From assembly GCF_000243735.2 (NCBI RefSeq), contig NZ_AHMP02000003.1, forward strand, positions 3,246,001 to 3,310,000: 64,000 nucleotides of DNA, written 5' to 3'. Below are positions 46,398-55,004 of this stretch, piece by piece. The first letter of the stretch is position 1. Each line of letters opens with the position of its first letter. This stretch comes from Leptospira kmetyi serovar Malaysia str. Bejo-Iso9. Its GTDB lineage: Bacteria > Spirochaetota > Leptospiria > Leptospirales > Leptospiraceae. Made by a program: the position numbers and the translations under genes. Under the pieces are notes generated by a model, which saw nothing but the letters and a program-made list of their open reading frames with translations, ran no database searches and was not told the DNA's origin.

Positions 46398-47729
46398 TTA
46401 CTTTCCGGGCAAATCCCAAACGAGACGAATGCCCGCTCTTCGATCCGTTTTTAAATTAGGAATTCCACCGAAGGACCTGAAGTAAGTGGTCGATTCTTCT
46501 TTTGTGGAAGAATAAGAACCGCCTCGAATGACTTTATGCATTTTTCCGAATGCGTTTCGTTTTAAAGAATGTCCTCGATACGGAAGATAATCCGAACTCG
46601 TCCATTCCGCGACGTTGCCGCACATTCCGATCGCACCGTAAGGACTGGAAGATTTTTTTGCGAGTTCGTACACGGAGATCGTATCGGATTTTTTACTTTC
46701 CAACGTGTTGCAAAGAGAAGAATCGAAATCGTTTCCGAACGGATATTCCAACGGACTTGGAAAGAAAGAATACGATTCGTCCCGATTGATCATCCATGTC
46801 ATCCCGGTTCCGCGCGCGGCCTTTTCCCATTCCATTTCCGTGGGAAGTCGTTTCCCGGACCAACGCGCATAAGCCTCGGCTTCTCTATAAGTGATACCGT
46901 TTACGGGATGATGTTCTTTACCCGAGGGAAAAACTCCCTGCTTCCAATGTGGAGGCGGAGGAGTGTTCGTCTCCTTTAGAAATTTAGAATATTCTTGATT
47001 TGTAACTTCGTATTTGTCTATGTAAAACGAGGAAATGTCCTGAAGGTTTCCCCGTTCCGGCTTGAAGTAGAACGGATTGTAGCTGTCTTCGGAAGGTTCG
47101 TTTCCTTGTCCGTGCAGAAAAAATCCCATGGACTCGTAGAACAATTCTCCGTTTTGTTCGTATCCGCCCGAAACGAGAACCATTTCCTTTCCGTCTCTAG
47201 GATGTCTGAGTTGTTTTGCGGGTCTGGTTCTTCTTCTATCTTCGGTGAAGAATGCGCCCGGTTCGACGTAGGCGACTTCCTGTTTGTAGTCTTGGATAAA
47301 CGTTCCCGCCGTTAAAAGACTTTCAGGAACTCCGGTGTTCGCGCTAAACGTTCCGAAGAGTTCGATTTCGGAAGCCTTTTTTCCTTTCGGGTTGGATTGA
47401 TAAGCGACGGAGATTTGTCGGATGGAAAAAGAACCGATTTCCTTTTCGGGATTCGATTGTAAAACCGCGTACTGAGATTTTCTCTCGAGAATGGCTTTGA
47501 TTGCCTCTTCTTCTTTTCCGTAAAAAATAGAACCTCTTCGGATTCGAATTTTTACTTTTCCTTTTCCTCTATAAACGGCTTCGACTTCTCCTTTCCAAAA
47601 CGGAACCATTCTTAAGTTGAGGGAAGCGTCTTCCTGTTCTTGTGCGAACAAAGACGAAATCGATCCCAACGATAGAATGAGAAGGATAAGAAGGATTCGT
47701 TTAAAAGGAGGAATGATATCGGAGATCAT
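46398..47729 (-). CDS. Exported formylglycine-generating-enzyme-like (SUMF1 domain) protein
   Basis: A signal peptide (about residues 10-29, ending SLFA-QE) and a ~150-residue N-terminal region precede a SUMF1/FGE domain (about 180-443): YIDKYEVTNQEYSKFL, HPVNGITYREAEAYARWSGKRLPTEMEWEKAARG, GNVAEWTSSDY and VIRGGSYS...GIRLVWD. The two copper-binding Cys of true FGE, expected after the RGGSY motif, are absent (it reads SSTKEESTTYF). So it is unlikely to activate sulfatases and may be a C-type-lectin-like binding domain. Confidence 0.83.
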   Translation of the reverse strand: MISDIIPPFKRILLILLILSLGSISSLFAQEQEDASLNLRMVPFWKGEVEAVYRGKGKVKIRIRRGSIFYGKEEEAIKAILERKSQYAVLQSNPEKEIGSFSIRQISVAYQSNPKGKKASEIELFGTFSANTGVPESLLTAGTFIQDYKQEVAYVEPGAFFTEDRRRTRPAKQLRHPRDGKEMVLVSGGYEQNGELFYESMGFFLHGQGNEPSEDSYNPFYFKPERGNLQDISSFYIDKYEVTNQEYSKFLKETNTPPPPHWKQGVFPSGKEHHPVNGITYREAEAYARWSGKRLPTEMEWEKAARGTGMTWMINRDESYSFFPSPLEYPFGNDFDSSLCNTLESKKSDTISVYELAKKSSSPYGAIGMCGNVAEWTSSDYLPYRGHSLKRNAFGKMHKVIRGGSYSSTKEESTTYFRSFGGIPNLKTDRRAGIRLVWDLPGK

Positions 47730-47794
47730 AAAAACACGACCATCCGATCCTATCGAAGGGATGGTCCTGTTTCAATTTTCGGCAGAAAACGTTC

Positions 47795-49375
47795 TTACTT
47801 CTTCTTTTTTTTGAAGGAAGAAGCTCCGCCGGTTTTTTTATCCCCTTTGGAGAATTTGGAACCCGAGCCGCCTTGAGATCCTCCGTGCGAACGAGCGCCG
47901 CCGCCCGAATGAGAACCCGATCCGCCGCCCGAATTGGCCTTGGATCTTGAACCGCCGCCGCCTCCGGATCTTCCGAAGTTACGATCTCTGTATCTTCCAC
48001 CGCCCCCGGATTTCTTTTTGGAAGGATTTCTATCATCGTATTTAAAATCGGATTCGAACTTAACGGAATCGTCGAAGGTGACGCTGTCTTTCAGAATCGT
48101 CATCTTAAACAAAGCCGCCGCGATATCAAGAGCGGTATAATCGTCACCCATCAGTTTTTCAACTTGGTTAACGTAGTTTCCGATATGACCCGCGTCTACG
48201 ATGGATCTTACTTTCTCGGTATAAGAATGAATTTTAGTTTCTTCGAGATCATCTAACGTTGGGATTTTTCCGAGTTCGATTTTGATTCCGTTGATACGTT
48301 CGATCTTTTTGAGGTTGTAAATTTGTTTTCCGACGATAAAGGAGAATGCGATTCCTTTTTTTCCGGCTCTTCCGGTTCTTCCGATCCGGTGAACGTAGTC
48401 TTCTCCGTCTCTCGGAAGATCGTAGTTGAACACCGCTTCCACGTTGTTTACGTCGATTCCTCTTCCCGCAACGTCGGTAGCCACTAGGATTTCGATACTT
48501 CCGTTTCTAAATCCGTTCATCACCTTATCTCTTTGTTTTTGATTGAGATCTCCGTGAAGCGCTTCCGCGAAATATCCTCTCGATTTCAAAAGCTCCACGA
48601 CCGTGTCGACCTGGGCTTTCGTATTACAAAAAACTAATGCGAGTTTTACGTTTCTGTACTCGATCAAACGCGCGAGAGCTTCTCCCTTCGCGTTCTCCTG
48701 GATTTCGTAATAGATCTGTTCGATTTTAGGAGCGCTGAGTTTTTGATGAGTTACGTCGATGATTTGAGGATTTTTTTGAAACCGTTTCATCAAGGTGAGA
48801 ATGTCGTCGGTCATCGTCGCCGAGAACATGATCGTCTGACGATCCGCCGGTGTGTCTTTGAGAATGAATTCCATATCCTCTCTGAAACCCATGTCCAACA
48901 TTTCGTCGGCTTCGTCGAGTATTACGATCTTGATGTCTTCGAGACGGATGGAACCTCTTCTCATGTGGTCCATCATTCTTCCCGGAGTCGCGATTACGAT
49001 CTGAGGATTCTTACGAAGCGCTCTTAATTGTCTGTCGATTTCCTGTCCGCCGTAAACGGGAACCACTTCGAAGTTTCCCTTGTATTTCATCAGTTTACGG
49101 AATTGTTCGCTGACTTGAATCACGAGTTCGCGCGTTGGACAGAGGATCAGCGCTTGTAGATGTTTGCTTTCAACTTCGAGAAGTTCTATCGTTGGAATGG
49201 CGAACGCGGCGGTTTTACCCGTTCCGGTTTGCGCGTGACCGATGATGTCTTTTCCTTTCAGGATGACGGGAATCGCTTCCGATTGAATGGGAGAGGCTTC
49301 TTCAAAGCCCATTTCCGCGATCGCGTTTTGGATCTCGGTGGATAAGTTTAGTTCATTAAACTTGAGTTTTTTCAT
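47795..49375 (-). CDS. DEAD-box RNA helicase with Gly/Ser-rich tail
   Basis: 526 residues with all motifs: Q motif at the start (FNELNLSTEIQNAI), AQTGTGKTAAF, PTREL, ILDEADEML, FSATM, and HRIGRTGRAG. The last ~75 residues are low-complexity Gly/Ser/Arg/Lys, an RNA-binding tail as in CsdA-like helicases. Likely roles are ribosome assembly, mRNA decay or cold adaptation. MKKLKFNEL at 49375 is the start, with AAAGGAA upstream; an in-frame ATG at 49390 lacks that. Confidence 0.93.
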   Translation of the reverse strand: MKKLKFNELNLSTEIQNAIAEMGFEEASPIQSEAIPVILKGKDIIGHAQTGTGKTAAFAIPTIELLEVESKHLQALILCPTRELVIQVSEQFRKLMKYKGNFEVVPVYGGQEIDRQLRALRKNPQIVIATPGRMMDHMRRGSIRLEDIKIVILDEADEMLDMGFREDMEFILKDTPADRQTIMFSATMTDDILTLMKRFQKNPQIIDVTHQKLSAPKIEQIYYEIQENAKGEALARLIEYRNVKLALVFCNTKAQVDTVVELLKSRGYFAEALHGDLNQKQRDKVMNGFRNGSIEILVATDVAGRGIDVNNVEAVFNYDLPRDGEDYVHRIGRTGRAGKKGIAFSFIVGKQIYNLKKIERINGIKIELGKIPTLDDLEETKIHSYTEKVRSIVDAGHIGNYVNQVEKLMGDDYTALDIAAALFKMTILKDSVTFDDSVKFESDFKYDDRNPSKKKSGGGGRYRDRNFGRSGGGGGSRSKANSGGGSGSHSGGGARSHGGSQGGSGSKFSKGDKKTGGASSFKKKKK

Positions 49376-49554
49376 GTTTGTTCCTTTCAAAGCAATGAAT
49401 CGCCCGTATTCCGGGAACCTCTATACTTTGAATTTTCAAGATGAACTATCCGGAAGATCAAAAAGCCGATCGAAGAGAGGAAGAGCTGGAATCAGGAGAT
49501 ATTGTACGTCTTCGTTTGATAAGACGTCTGTTTTTACTACGATTTTAGAAGAAG

Positions 49555-49791
49555 TCATTTATACAAGTATAAAAAAACCGAATACAGTCTTCTCAAACTA
49601 CATTCAACTTTCTGAAAGTTCTTTTTCGAGTTCGTTTTAAAATGAACCGTCATCGAACTGAGCCTGAGGTAAAAAACTCGTTCTTTTGAATTCGGACGAA
49701 ACGGAACTATCGTATAACCGATAACCGGTGCGAATGCGTACGCGCCGTATTCTTGTCTTTCTTTATAGGCGCTTTTCGTTACAGGTTTGCC
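49555..49791 (-). pseudogene. Orphan coding-like segment, possible gene remnant
   Basis: Read on the minus strand this stretch is open for 78 codons with Leptospira-like codon use, including AYKERQEYGAYAFAP and VIGYTIVPFRP. It lacks a start codon and runs into the nirD remnant on the other side. I do not recognise a family. It may be the tail of a lost gene, or chance. The rest of 49376-49554 shows nothing clear. Confidence 0.25.
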
Positions 49792-49797
49792 CGTAGA

Positions 49798-50040
49798 GGA
49801 TCGAAATCGCCCCTCGTATCGGAATTCTCACCGAATGGAGGAATCTACGCTAAAATTGGGGATAAACAAATCGCAATTTTTCATTTCCAACAATAAGATG
49901 AGTGCTATGCTTGTGACAATCGCCGCCTTATACGGGGACGTGGTTTTATTGCGAGAATCCTATTCCGTCCGTACTTCCCCGTGATGGTCGAAGACGGATT
50001 GGTTTATGTTGCCGTAGAATCTTCCAAGGTGGCGAAATGA
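49798..50040 (+). pseudogene. nirD: Nitrite reductase small subunit (NirD) remnant
   Basis: One frame reads LVSEFSPNGGIYAKIGDKQ, IAIFHFQQ, a stop, DECYACDNR, and finally PYFPVMVEDGLVYVAVESS before its stop. This follows the order of a NirD Rieske-type protein (GDKQIAVF, ALDNRCPH, then YPVRVEDGxVYV). The CPH part is found in another frame as PYTGDVVLLRE, and the second CPLH ligand region is missing. So an in-frame stop, frameshifts and a deletion have killed it. It ends 18 bases before moaA. Confidence 0.7.
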
Positions 50041-50058
50041 AAAACGCGAGGTATGTTT

Positions 50059-51012
50059 ATGATACGCGACGGTTTCGGTAGGAGTTTTAAAACTCTTAGG
50101 ATCAGCCTTCTGGATCGTTGCAATTTCGCCTGCACTTATTGCGTGGATCGGGAATCGACCGAGTTCGGTTTAAAAAGGATGGATCTTTTAAAAACGGAAG
50201 AATGGGTTCGATTGGTCGAAGGTCTTCATTCCACCTTGGATCTTAAGAAGGTTCGTCTTACGGGAGGCGAACCGACCCTTTATCCCGATTTAAAAATTCT
50301 CGTTAAAGAACTTAAGAATTTAAACATCCCGGAAATATCGATCACGACCAACGGTTCTGTTTTATCCAAACAGGTTTTAGAACTCAAGGAGGCCGGACTC
50401 GATTCGATCAATATTTCTTTGGACGCAGTGACGCAGGAATCGTTTAAAACGATGAGCAGACGTTCCGCGTTGAAACAAACGTTACGCGGAATCGAAGCCG
50501 CGATTTCCTCCGGTTTAAAGGTAAGAATCAACTGCACGCTCGTTCGCGGAAAAAACGAGGATCAGATTATTCCAATTCTTGAATATTCTTGGGAGAAGGG
50601 AATCGTTCCTCGGTTTTTGGAGCTGATGAGAATGGGTTATCTTCAGAATTCGGATACGGTTCCGATCTTCACTCAGAAGGAAATTTTAGAGCGAGTCGAA
50701 AACGAATACGGAAGTCTGACTTCTCAGGTTCGTAAGGAATCTTCCACTGCGAATTATTGGAACACGAAGGACGGAAATTCTTTCGGAATCATCGCCAACG
50801 AATCGGCTCCGTTTTGCAGGGATTGCGACAGGCTTCGTTTGGATAGCAAGGGAAATCTCTACGGATGTTTGAGTTCTTCCACGGGATTTCCTCTTCCCAA
50901 GTTGATGGAACAGGGAATCGACATGGAGCAGATTCTTACTCTTGCTTTGCGACAAAAACAGGATCTTCGTTTTAAAGGAAGCGATTTAACGATGATGGCG
51001 ATCGGAGGTTAA
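50059..51012 (+). CDS. moaA: GTP 3',8-cyclase MoaA
   Basis: A radical SAM enzyme that starts molybdopterin synthesis from GTP. The N-terminal cluster motif is DRCNFACTYC, the SAM site is TGGEPTLYPD, the C-terminal cluster is in APFCRDCDRLRLDSKGNLYGC, and the essential C-terminal Gly-Gly is present (MMAIGG). ATG at 50059 has GAGG at a good distance; an ATG at 50053 is in frame. It is the first intact gene of the Moco operon. Confidence 0.94.
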   Translation: MIRDGFGRSFKTLRISLLDRCNFACTYCVDRESTEFGLKRMDLLKTEEWVRLVEGLHSTLDLKKVRLTGGEPTLYPDLKILVKELKNLNIPEISITTNGSVLSKQVLELKEAGLDSINISLDAVTQESFKTMSRRSALKQTLRGIEAAISSGLKVRINCTLVRGKNEDQIIPILEYSWEKGIVPRFLELMRMGYLQNSDTVPIFTQKEILERVENEYGSLTSQVRKESSTANYWNTKDGNSFGIIANESAPFCRDCDRLRLDSKGNLYGCLSSSTGFPLPKLMEQGIDMEQILTLALRQKQDLRFKGSDLTMMAIGG

Positions 51013-51013
51013 G

Positions 51014-51256
51014 ATGAACGTAACCGTAAAAACATTCGGAATTTTAAAAGATCATTTCCAATCGGACTTTATTCTCAATTTGGAAACTCCCGTCCGCGTA
51101 TTGGACGTCGTTGAGGAAATGCGCAAATCAAAACCTGCGACAAGCGGAATCTTGGACGTATCGCTTTGGGCGGTTCAAGACAAAATGGTCGGCGCGGATC
51201 GAATCGTGGAAGAAGGAGAAATCGTTTTGATCCTTCCTCCTTTGAGCGGAGGTTAA
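51014..51256 (+). CDS. moaD: Molybdopterin synthase sulfur carrier MoaD
   Basis: An 80-aa ubiquitin-like protein ending in LPPLSGG, where the last Gly carries the thiocarboxylate. FGILKDHF near the start and EGEIVLILPPLSGG at the end are typical. It starts 1 base after the moaA stop and is followed after 1 base by moaE. Confidence 0.92.
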   Translation: MNVTVKTFGILKDHFQSDFILNLETPVRVLDVVEEMRKSKPATSGILDVSLWAVQDKMVGADRIVEEGEIVLILPPLSGG

Positions 51257-51257
51257 G

Positions 51258-51731
51258 ATGTATCTTCAAGAAGAAGCCATAGACCTTTCCTATTTAATCG
51301 CACAAGCTCACGATCCTTCGAGCGGAGCGATCGTACTATTTAGCGGAGAACCGAGAGACAGCGGCGGAGCCGAAAAAAAGAAAGTCATTCATCTTTTTTA
51401 CGAAGCATACGCGCCGATGGCCGAACCGATGATCGCGCAAATATTAAGCGAAGCGACAACGATCTTTCATCTAAAAAAAGCGATCTGCGTTCATAGAACC
51501 GGAATCGTTTATCCGGAAGAATCTTCCGTTTGTGTCGTCACAACTTCCTCCCATAGAAAGGAAGCGTATGAATCGAACCGATACATCATCGATCGGGTGA
51601 AACACGAGGTTCCGATTTGGAAAAAAGAATTTTTCAGCGACGGAACCTCCGAGTGGACCTTGAATTGTGCGGGTTGTGCCGCGGGTGCGACCGGACATGA
51701 ACGTTATACGCCTTTGAAGACTCAGGGATGA
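51258..51731 (+). CDS. moaE: Molybdopterin synthase catalytic subunit MoaE
   Basis: 157 residues. The family features are GAIVLFSGEPRD, YEAYAPMAEPMI, VHRTGIVYPEESSVCVVTTSSHRKEA and the catalytic Lys region VPIWKKEFFSDGTSEW. The C-terminus continues with LNCAGCAAGATGHERY, a Cys-containing extension past the usual end. It overlaps mobA by 4 bases. Confidence 0.92.
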   Translation: MYLQEEAIDLSYLIAQAHDPSSGAIVLFSGEPRDSGGAEKKKVIHLFYEAYAPMAEPMIAQILSEATTIFHLKKAICVHRTGIVYPEESSVCVVTTSSHRKEAYESNRYIIDRVKHEVPIWKKEFFSDGTSEWTLNCAGCAAGATGHERYTPLKTQG

Positions 51732-52327
51732 ATTCCAAGAAGCCCATAGGATTGATACTTTGCGGAGGATATTCTTCGCGTATGGGTACCGACAAGGGGC
51801 TTATAGTAACCGACGGAAAAACTTGGGTTCAACGCAGAACGGAAACTCTGAGTCCTTTTGTGGAACGTTCGTTGATTTCCGTTCGAAAGGAACAAAGACC
51901 TTTTTATTCGGCGATCGATTCTTCCTTCGAGTTCGTCGAGGATTTGTATCAAAACCGAGGACCGATTTCAGGAATTCTTTCCGCGCATCTTTCGGATACG
52001 ACCGCGGATTATCTGGTTTTGGCCTGCGATATGCCGGTTTTGGAAACTTCGATTCTAAGTCGTCTAATCGAAGTTTATCGTCAATTTCCAGAAAAACAGG
52101 CGTATGCTTGGAAGATCGACGGAAAAACCGAACCCTTCCCGGCGATCTACAAAGCCGAACTTTTAAAAGATATATTCAGAGAATGGAATATTCAAGAATC
52201 CGCTTATTCTCCTTTGCGGACTTTGGAAAACGGCCGAACTCATTGGATTGTCGATCCGGATTTTACGAATTCGTTTATCAATTTCAATACTCCGAAAGAA
52301 ATCGGAATTTCGGAGTCGATCGTATAA
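51728..52327 (+). CDS. mobA: Molybdenum cofactor guanylyltransferase MobA
   Basis: 199 residues with the nucleotidyl-transferase signature ILCGGYSSRMGTDKGLI and the metal-binding VLACDMPVL. It links GMP to molybdopterin to make the bis-MGD form, so at least one DMSO-reductase-family molybdoenzyme is expected in the cell. It overlaps moaE and abuts the methyltransferase remnant. Confidence 0.9.
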   Translation: MNSKKPIGLILCGGYSSRMGTDKGLIVTDGKTWVQRRTETLSPFVERSLISVRKEQRPFYSAIDSSFEFVEDLYQNRGPISGILSAHLSDTTADYLVLACDMPVLETSILSRLIEVYRQFPEKQAYAWKIDGKTEPFPAIYKAELLKDIFREWNIQESAYSPLRTLENGRTHWIVDPDFTNSFINFNTPKEIGISESIV

Positions 52328-52847
52328 ATCCAAACACGGAAAGGTTTATTTGGTCGGAGTGGGACCGGGCGATCGCGAACTTCGTACTCGAACGCGAGAT
52401 CGTGACCGGAATACGACCGCCTCGGAAGCCGCCGCGAGTCTCGGTTTTTCTCTCACATATCGGGAATATTCGATAGAGATTCTTTACATTTCGGGTTATG
52501 GAAAGAATGGAAAAAATTCCCATAGTTTAAAAAATCTTTCCTGGGAAGGAAAAACTCTAGTAGTATATATGGGTTTGAATTCACTGAAAGAGATTGTGGA
52601 CGATCTGATAGAGAGTGGAAATCCGGAAAGTCTTGTGGGAATCGTAGAGAACGCGACTCTTGCTCATCAAAGAATGGTCACCGGAAATTTGGAAAACATA
52701 GTTCAAGTCGTCGAAGTCGTCGAAGTCAACGAGGTTCGTTCTTCAGCGCTTCTGATTATCGGAGATAAAGTGGACTACTATCAAAAAATGGATTCTTTAA
52801 AAACTCTCATCAATCGTCCTTATACGTTCGTTAGGACAAAAGAATGA
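52326..52847 (+). pseudogene. Uroporphyrinogen-III C-methyltransferase (SUMT) remnant
   Basis: The N-terminal SAM-site motif is present (KHGKVYLVGVGPGD). The sequence then jumps to ASEAAASLGFSLTYREYS, which in intact enzymes lies about 100 residues later. The bridging LEREIVTGI is in another frame, showing a frameshift plus a large deletion. The C-terminal third is well kept: GKTLVVYMGLNSLKEIV, NATLAHQRMVTGNLENI and SALLIIGDKVD, apart from a 9-base tandem duplication giving VVEVVEV. No start codon is evident. The stop overlaps moaCB by 4 bases. Confidence 0.8.
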
Positions 52848-53752
52848 TCGACATCACAGAAAAAAGAATCAGCCTTCGTTCCGCGGCGGCTGAGGGGTTT
52901 GTATATTGTACTCCCGAAACCGTAAAAAGAATCCGCGAAAATAATTTACCGAAAGGAGATCTTTTCGGTATCGCAAAAGCGAGCGGCTTACTTGCTTCCA
53001 AAAAAACATCGGATCTGATTCCGCACTGTCATCCGGTGAACATAGATTTTTTCGATCTTACTTTCGAAGTCATAGAACGCGGAGTTAAGATCAACGCAGT
53101 CGCGAAGTCCATCGGTAAAACCGGAATCGAAATGGAAGTTCTCACGGGTTTGAGCGTCGCCGCGTTGACCATCTACGATCTTCTAAAACCCATCGACAAA
53201 CAACTTGAAATTTCGGACATACGGCTTCTAGAAAAAAAAGGAGGAAAGAGCGAAACTCAATTCTCCAAGTTTGCGGAAGGTTCCAAAGCCGCGATCCTCG
53301 TTTGTTCCGATTCGACTTTTGCCGGAAAAAGAGAGGACGGTTCGGGCAAAACGATAGAATCTATATTAAAAGAATCGAATGTAGAAATTTCCGATTATTC
53401 GGTCGTTCCCGACGAACCCGGAACGATTCGTCAAAAAATTCTTTCCTGGGTCGAATCGGGAATCGATTTGATCGTCACAACGGGCGGGACCGGGCTCGGG
53501 CCGCGCGACAATACGACCGATACGGTAAAAGAACTTTTGGATCAGGAGATTCCCGGAGTTGCGGAAGCGATGCGTTCTTTCGGTCAGGACAGAACTCCTT
53601 ATGCGATGTTGTCCCGTTCTCTGGCGGGAAGAATTAAAAAAACATTAATCGTTTGCGTTCCGGGAAGCTCCAACGGCGCGAGAGAAAGTTTAAAGGCGAT
53701 CTTTCCCGCGATCTTTCACGCAAAAAAAATGATGCGGGGAGAAGGTCATTGA
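52844..53752 (+). CDS. MoaC-MoaB fusion protein
   Basis: 302 residues in two domains. The first ~150 are MoaC (LIPHCHPVNIDFFDL, KTGIEMEVLTGLSVAALTIYD), which completes formation of cyclic pyranopterin phosphate. The second (about 150-302) is MoaB/MogA-like, with VCSDSTFAGKREDGSG, VTTGGTGLGPRDNTTD and CVPGSSNGARESLKAIFP, which adenylylates molybdopterin. The fusion is known in several bacteria. It overlaps moeA by 4 bases (TTGA). Confidence 0.92.
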   Translation: MIDITEKRISLRSAAAEGFVYCTPETVKRIRENNLPKGDLFGIAKASGLLASKKTSDLIPHCHPVNIDFFDLTFEVIERGVKINAVAKSIGKTGIEMEVLTGLSVAALTIYDLLKPIDKQLEISDIRLLEKKGGKSETQFSKFAEGSKAAILVCSDSTFAGKREDGSGKTIESILKESNVEISDYSVVPDEPGTIRQKILSWVESGIDLIVTTGGTGLGPRDNTTDTVKELLDQEIPGVAEAMRSFGQDRTPYAMLSRSLAGRIKKTLIVCVPGSSNGARESLKAIFPAIFHAKKMMRGEGH

Positions 53753-54942
53753 TTTCCGTCGAAGAGGCACTTGCGAAAATTCTTTCCGAGGTTTCCAAAG
53801 CGAAAACGGAAATACTTCCTCTCCAGGAAAGTTTGGGAAGAATTTTGAGCAGAGATATTTCCGCGGATCGGGATTATCCGCCGTTTCATCGATCGACTAT
53901 GGACGGTTATGCGATCCGCAGTCAAGACTACGATTCATCCAAGGTTTATACGTGCAAAAAGGAAATTTTCGCGGGAACGGAATCCGTTCTCGATCCCGGA
54001 GAAGAAATCGTAAAGATCATGACGGGAGCGGTCGTTCCCGAAGGACTCGATGCGGTGATTAAAATCGAGGAGAGCGAAGAAATTTCCAAGGACGAAGATT
54101 CCGTCCGAATTCGATTCAGCGCGAACAAAGTATTCCATTTTTTGAATATAGCGGCTCGAGGCGAAGATTTGAAAAAGGGAGAATCCGTTCTCAAAGCGGG
54201 AACAAAAATCGGAATGTCCGAACTTTCTCTTTTGGCATCCCTCGGAATGAATCGTGTTTCCGTAAGTTCATTGCCGAAGGTTACGATCATTTCGACCGGA
54301 AACGAGGTCGTTCCCGTCGACGCAAGGCCGTATCCGTATCAAATCCGGGATTCGAATTCTTATTCTCTGATCGCTATATTAAGAAAATATGAAATTCAAC
54401 CCGAAGCTGCGTTATTGGTTCCCGACGACGAAGTAAAAATCGCGGATGCCTTGCGACAAGGTTTACAATCGGATATTCTTCTTTTATCCGGCGGAGTTTC
54501 CATGGGAAGTATGGACTTGGTTCCTCCTTTGTTAAAGCGACTCGGAGTTGAGGAAATATTTCACAAGGTTCAGTTGAAACCTGGCAAACCGATTTGGTTC
54601 GGTAAAAAAGGACAAACCGCGGTTTTTGGTCTTCCAGGAAATCCTTTCAGCGTTCAGGTTTGCGCGAGAATCTTTTTGGATCCGTATCTCCGTTCTTTTC
54701 TCGGAATGGAAATTTCAAAACCGCAACGTTATACGTTTTTTGGAACGCGTAAAAAGAAGAATTCTTTGCCGGAATATTTTCCGGTTCTTTTGGAAACAAA
54801 GGAACAAACCGGAATCGCGGCCAAGTCGTTTAACGGAAGCGGGGACATACGAGCGGGTCTTCTTTCCGATGGGATCGCCTTACATCCCGCGGATCAAAAC
54901 GAAATTCCGGAAGAGCAGGTTTTGGATTTTTATCCTTGGTAA
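53749..54942 (+). CDS. moeA: Molybdopterin molybdotransferase MoeA
   Basis: 397 residues starting at TTG 53749 in overlap with the moaCB stop. Motifs: PPFHRSTMDGYAIRSQD, IMTGAVVPEGLDAVIKIEE, ISTGNEVV, RDSNSYSL, SGGVSMGSMDLV and GLPGNPFSVQVCARIF. It inserts molybdate into adenylylated molybdopterin. It is the last gene of the Moco operon; the 62 bases after it are A/T-rich with only weak pairing. Confidence 0.94.
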   Translation: MISVEEALAKILSEVSKAKTEILPLQESLGRILSRDISADRDYPPFHRSTMDGYAIRSQDYDSSKVYTCKKEIFAGTESVLDPGEEIVKIMTGAVVPEGLDAVIKIEESEEISKDEDSVRIRFSANKVFHFLNIAARGEDLKKGESVLKAGTKIGMSELSLLASLGMNRVSVSSLPKVTIISTGNEVVPVDARPYPYQIRDSNSYSLIAILRKYEIQPEAALLVPDDEVKIADALRQGLQSDILLLSGGVSMGSMDLVPPLLKRLGVEEIFHKVQLKPGKPIWFGKKGQTAVFGLPGNPFSVQVCARIFLDPYLRSFLGMEISKPQRYTFFGTRKKKNSLPEYFPVLLETKEQTGIAAKSFNGSGDIRAGLLSDGIALHPADQNEIPEEQVLDFYPW

Positions 54943-55004
54943 ATATTTTAAAAATTCAGAATATTCTTAATTTTAAATGTATTTTTAAGTTCTTACGGAA
55001 GCGC

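Noticed and set aside
47795..48060. Gly/Ser-rich repeated codons resembling a repeat array
   Set aside because: They are the low-complexity tail of the DEAD-box helicase, not a CRISPR or DNA-level repeat.
49787..49984. 65-aa plus-strand ORF upstream of moaA
   Set aside because: It is a mixed-frame product of the nirD remnant; only its PYTGDVVLLRE-like part corresponds to the ancestral protein.
51760..52476. 238-aa plus-strand ORF over mobA
   Set aside because: Shadow frame of mobA; only its end (LEREIVTGI) is meaningful, as part of the SUMT remnant.
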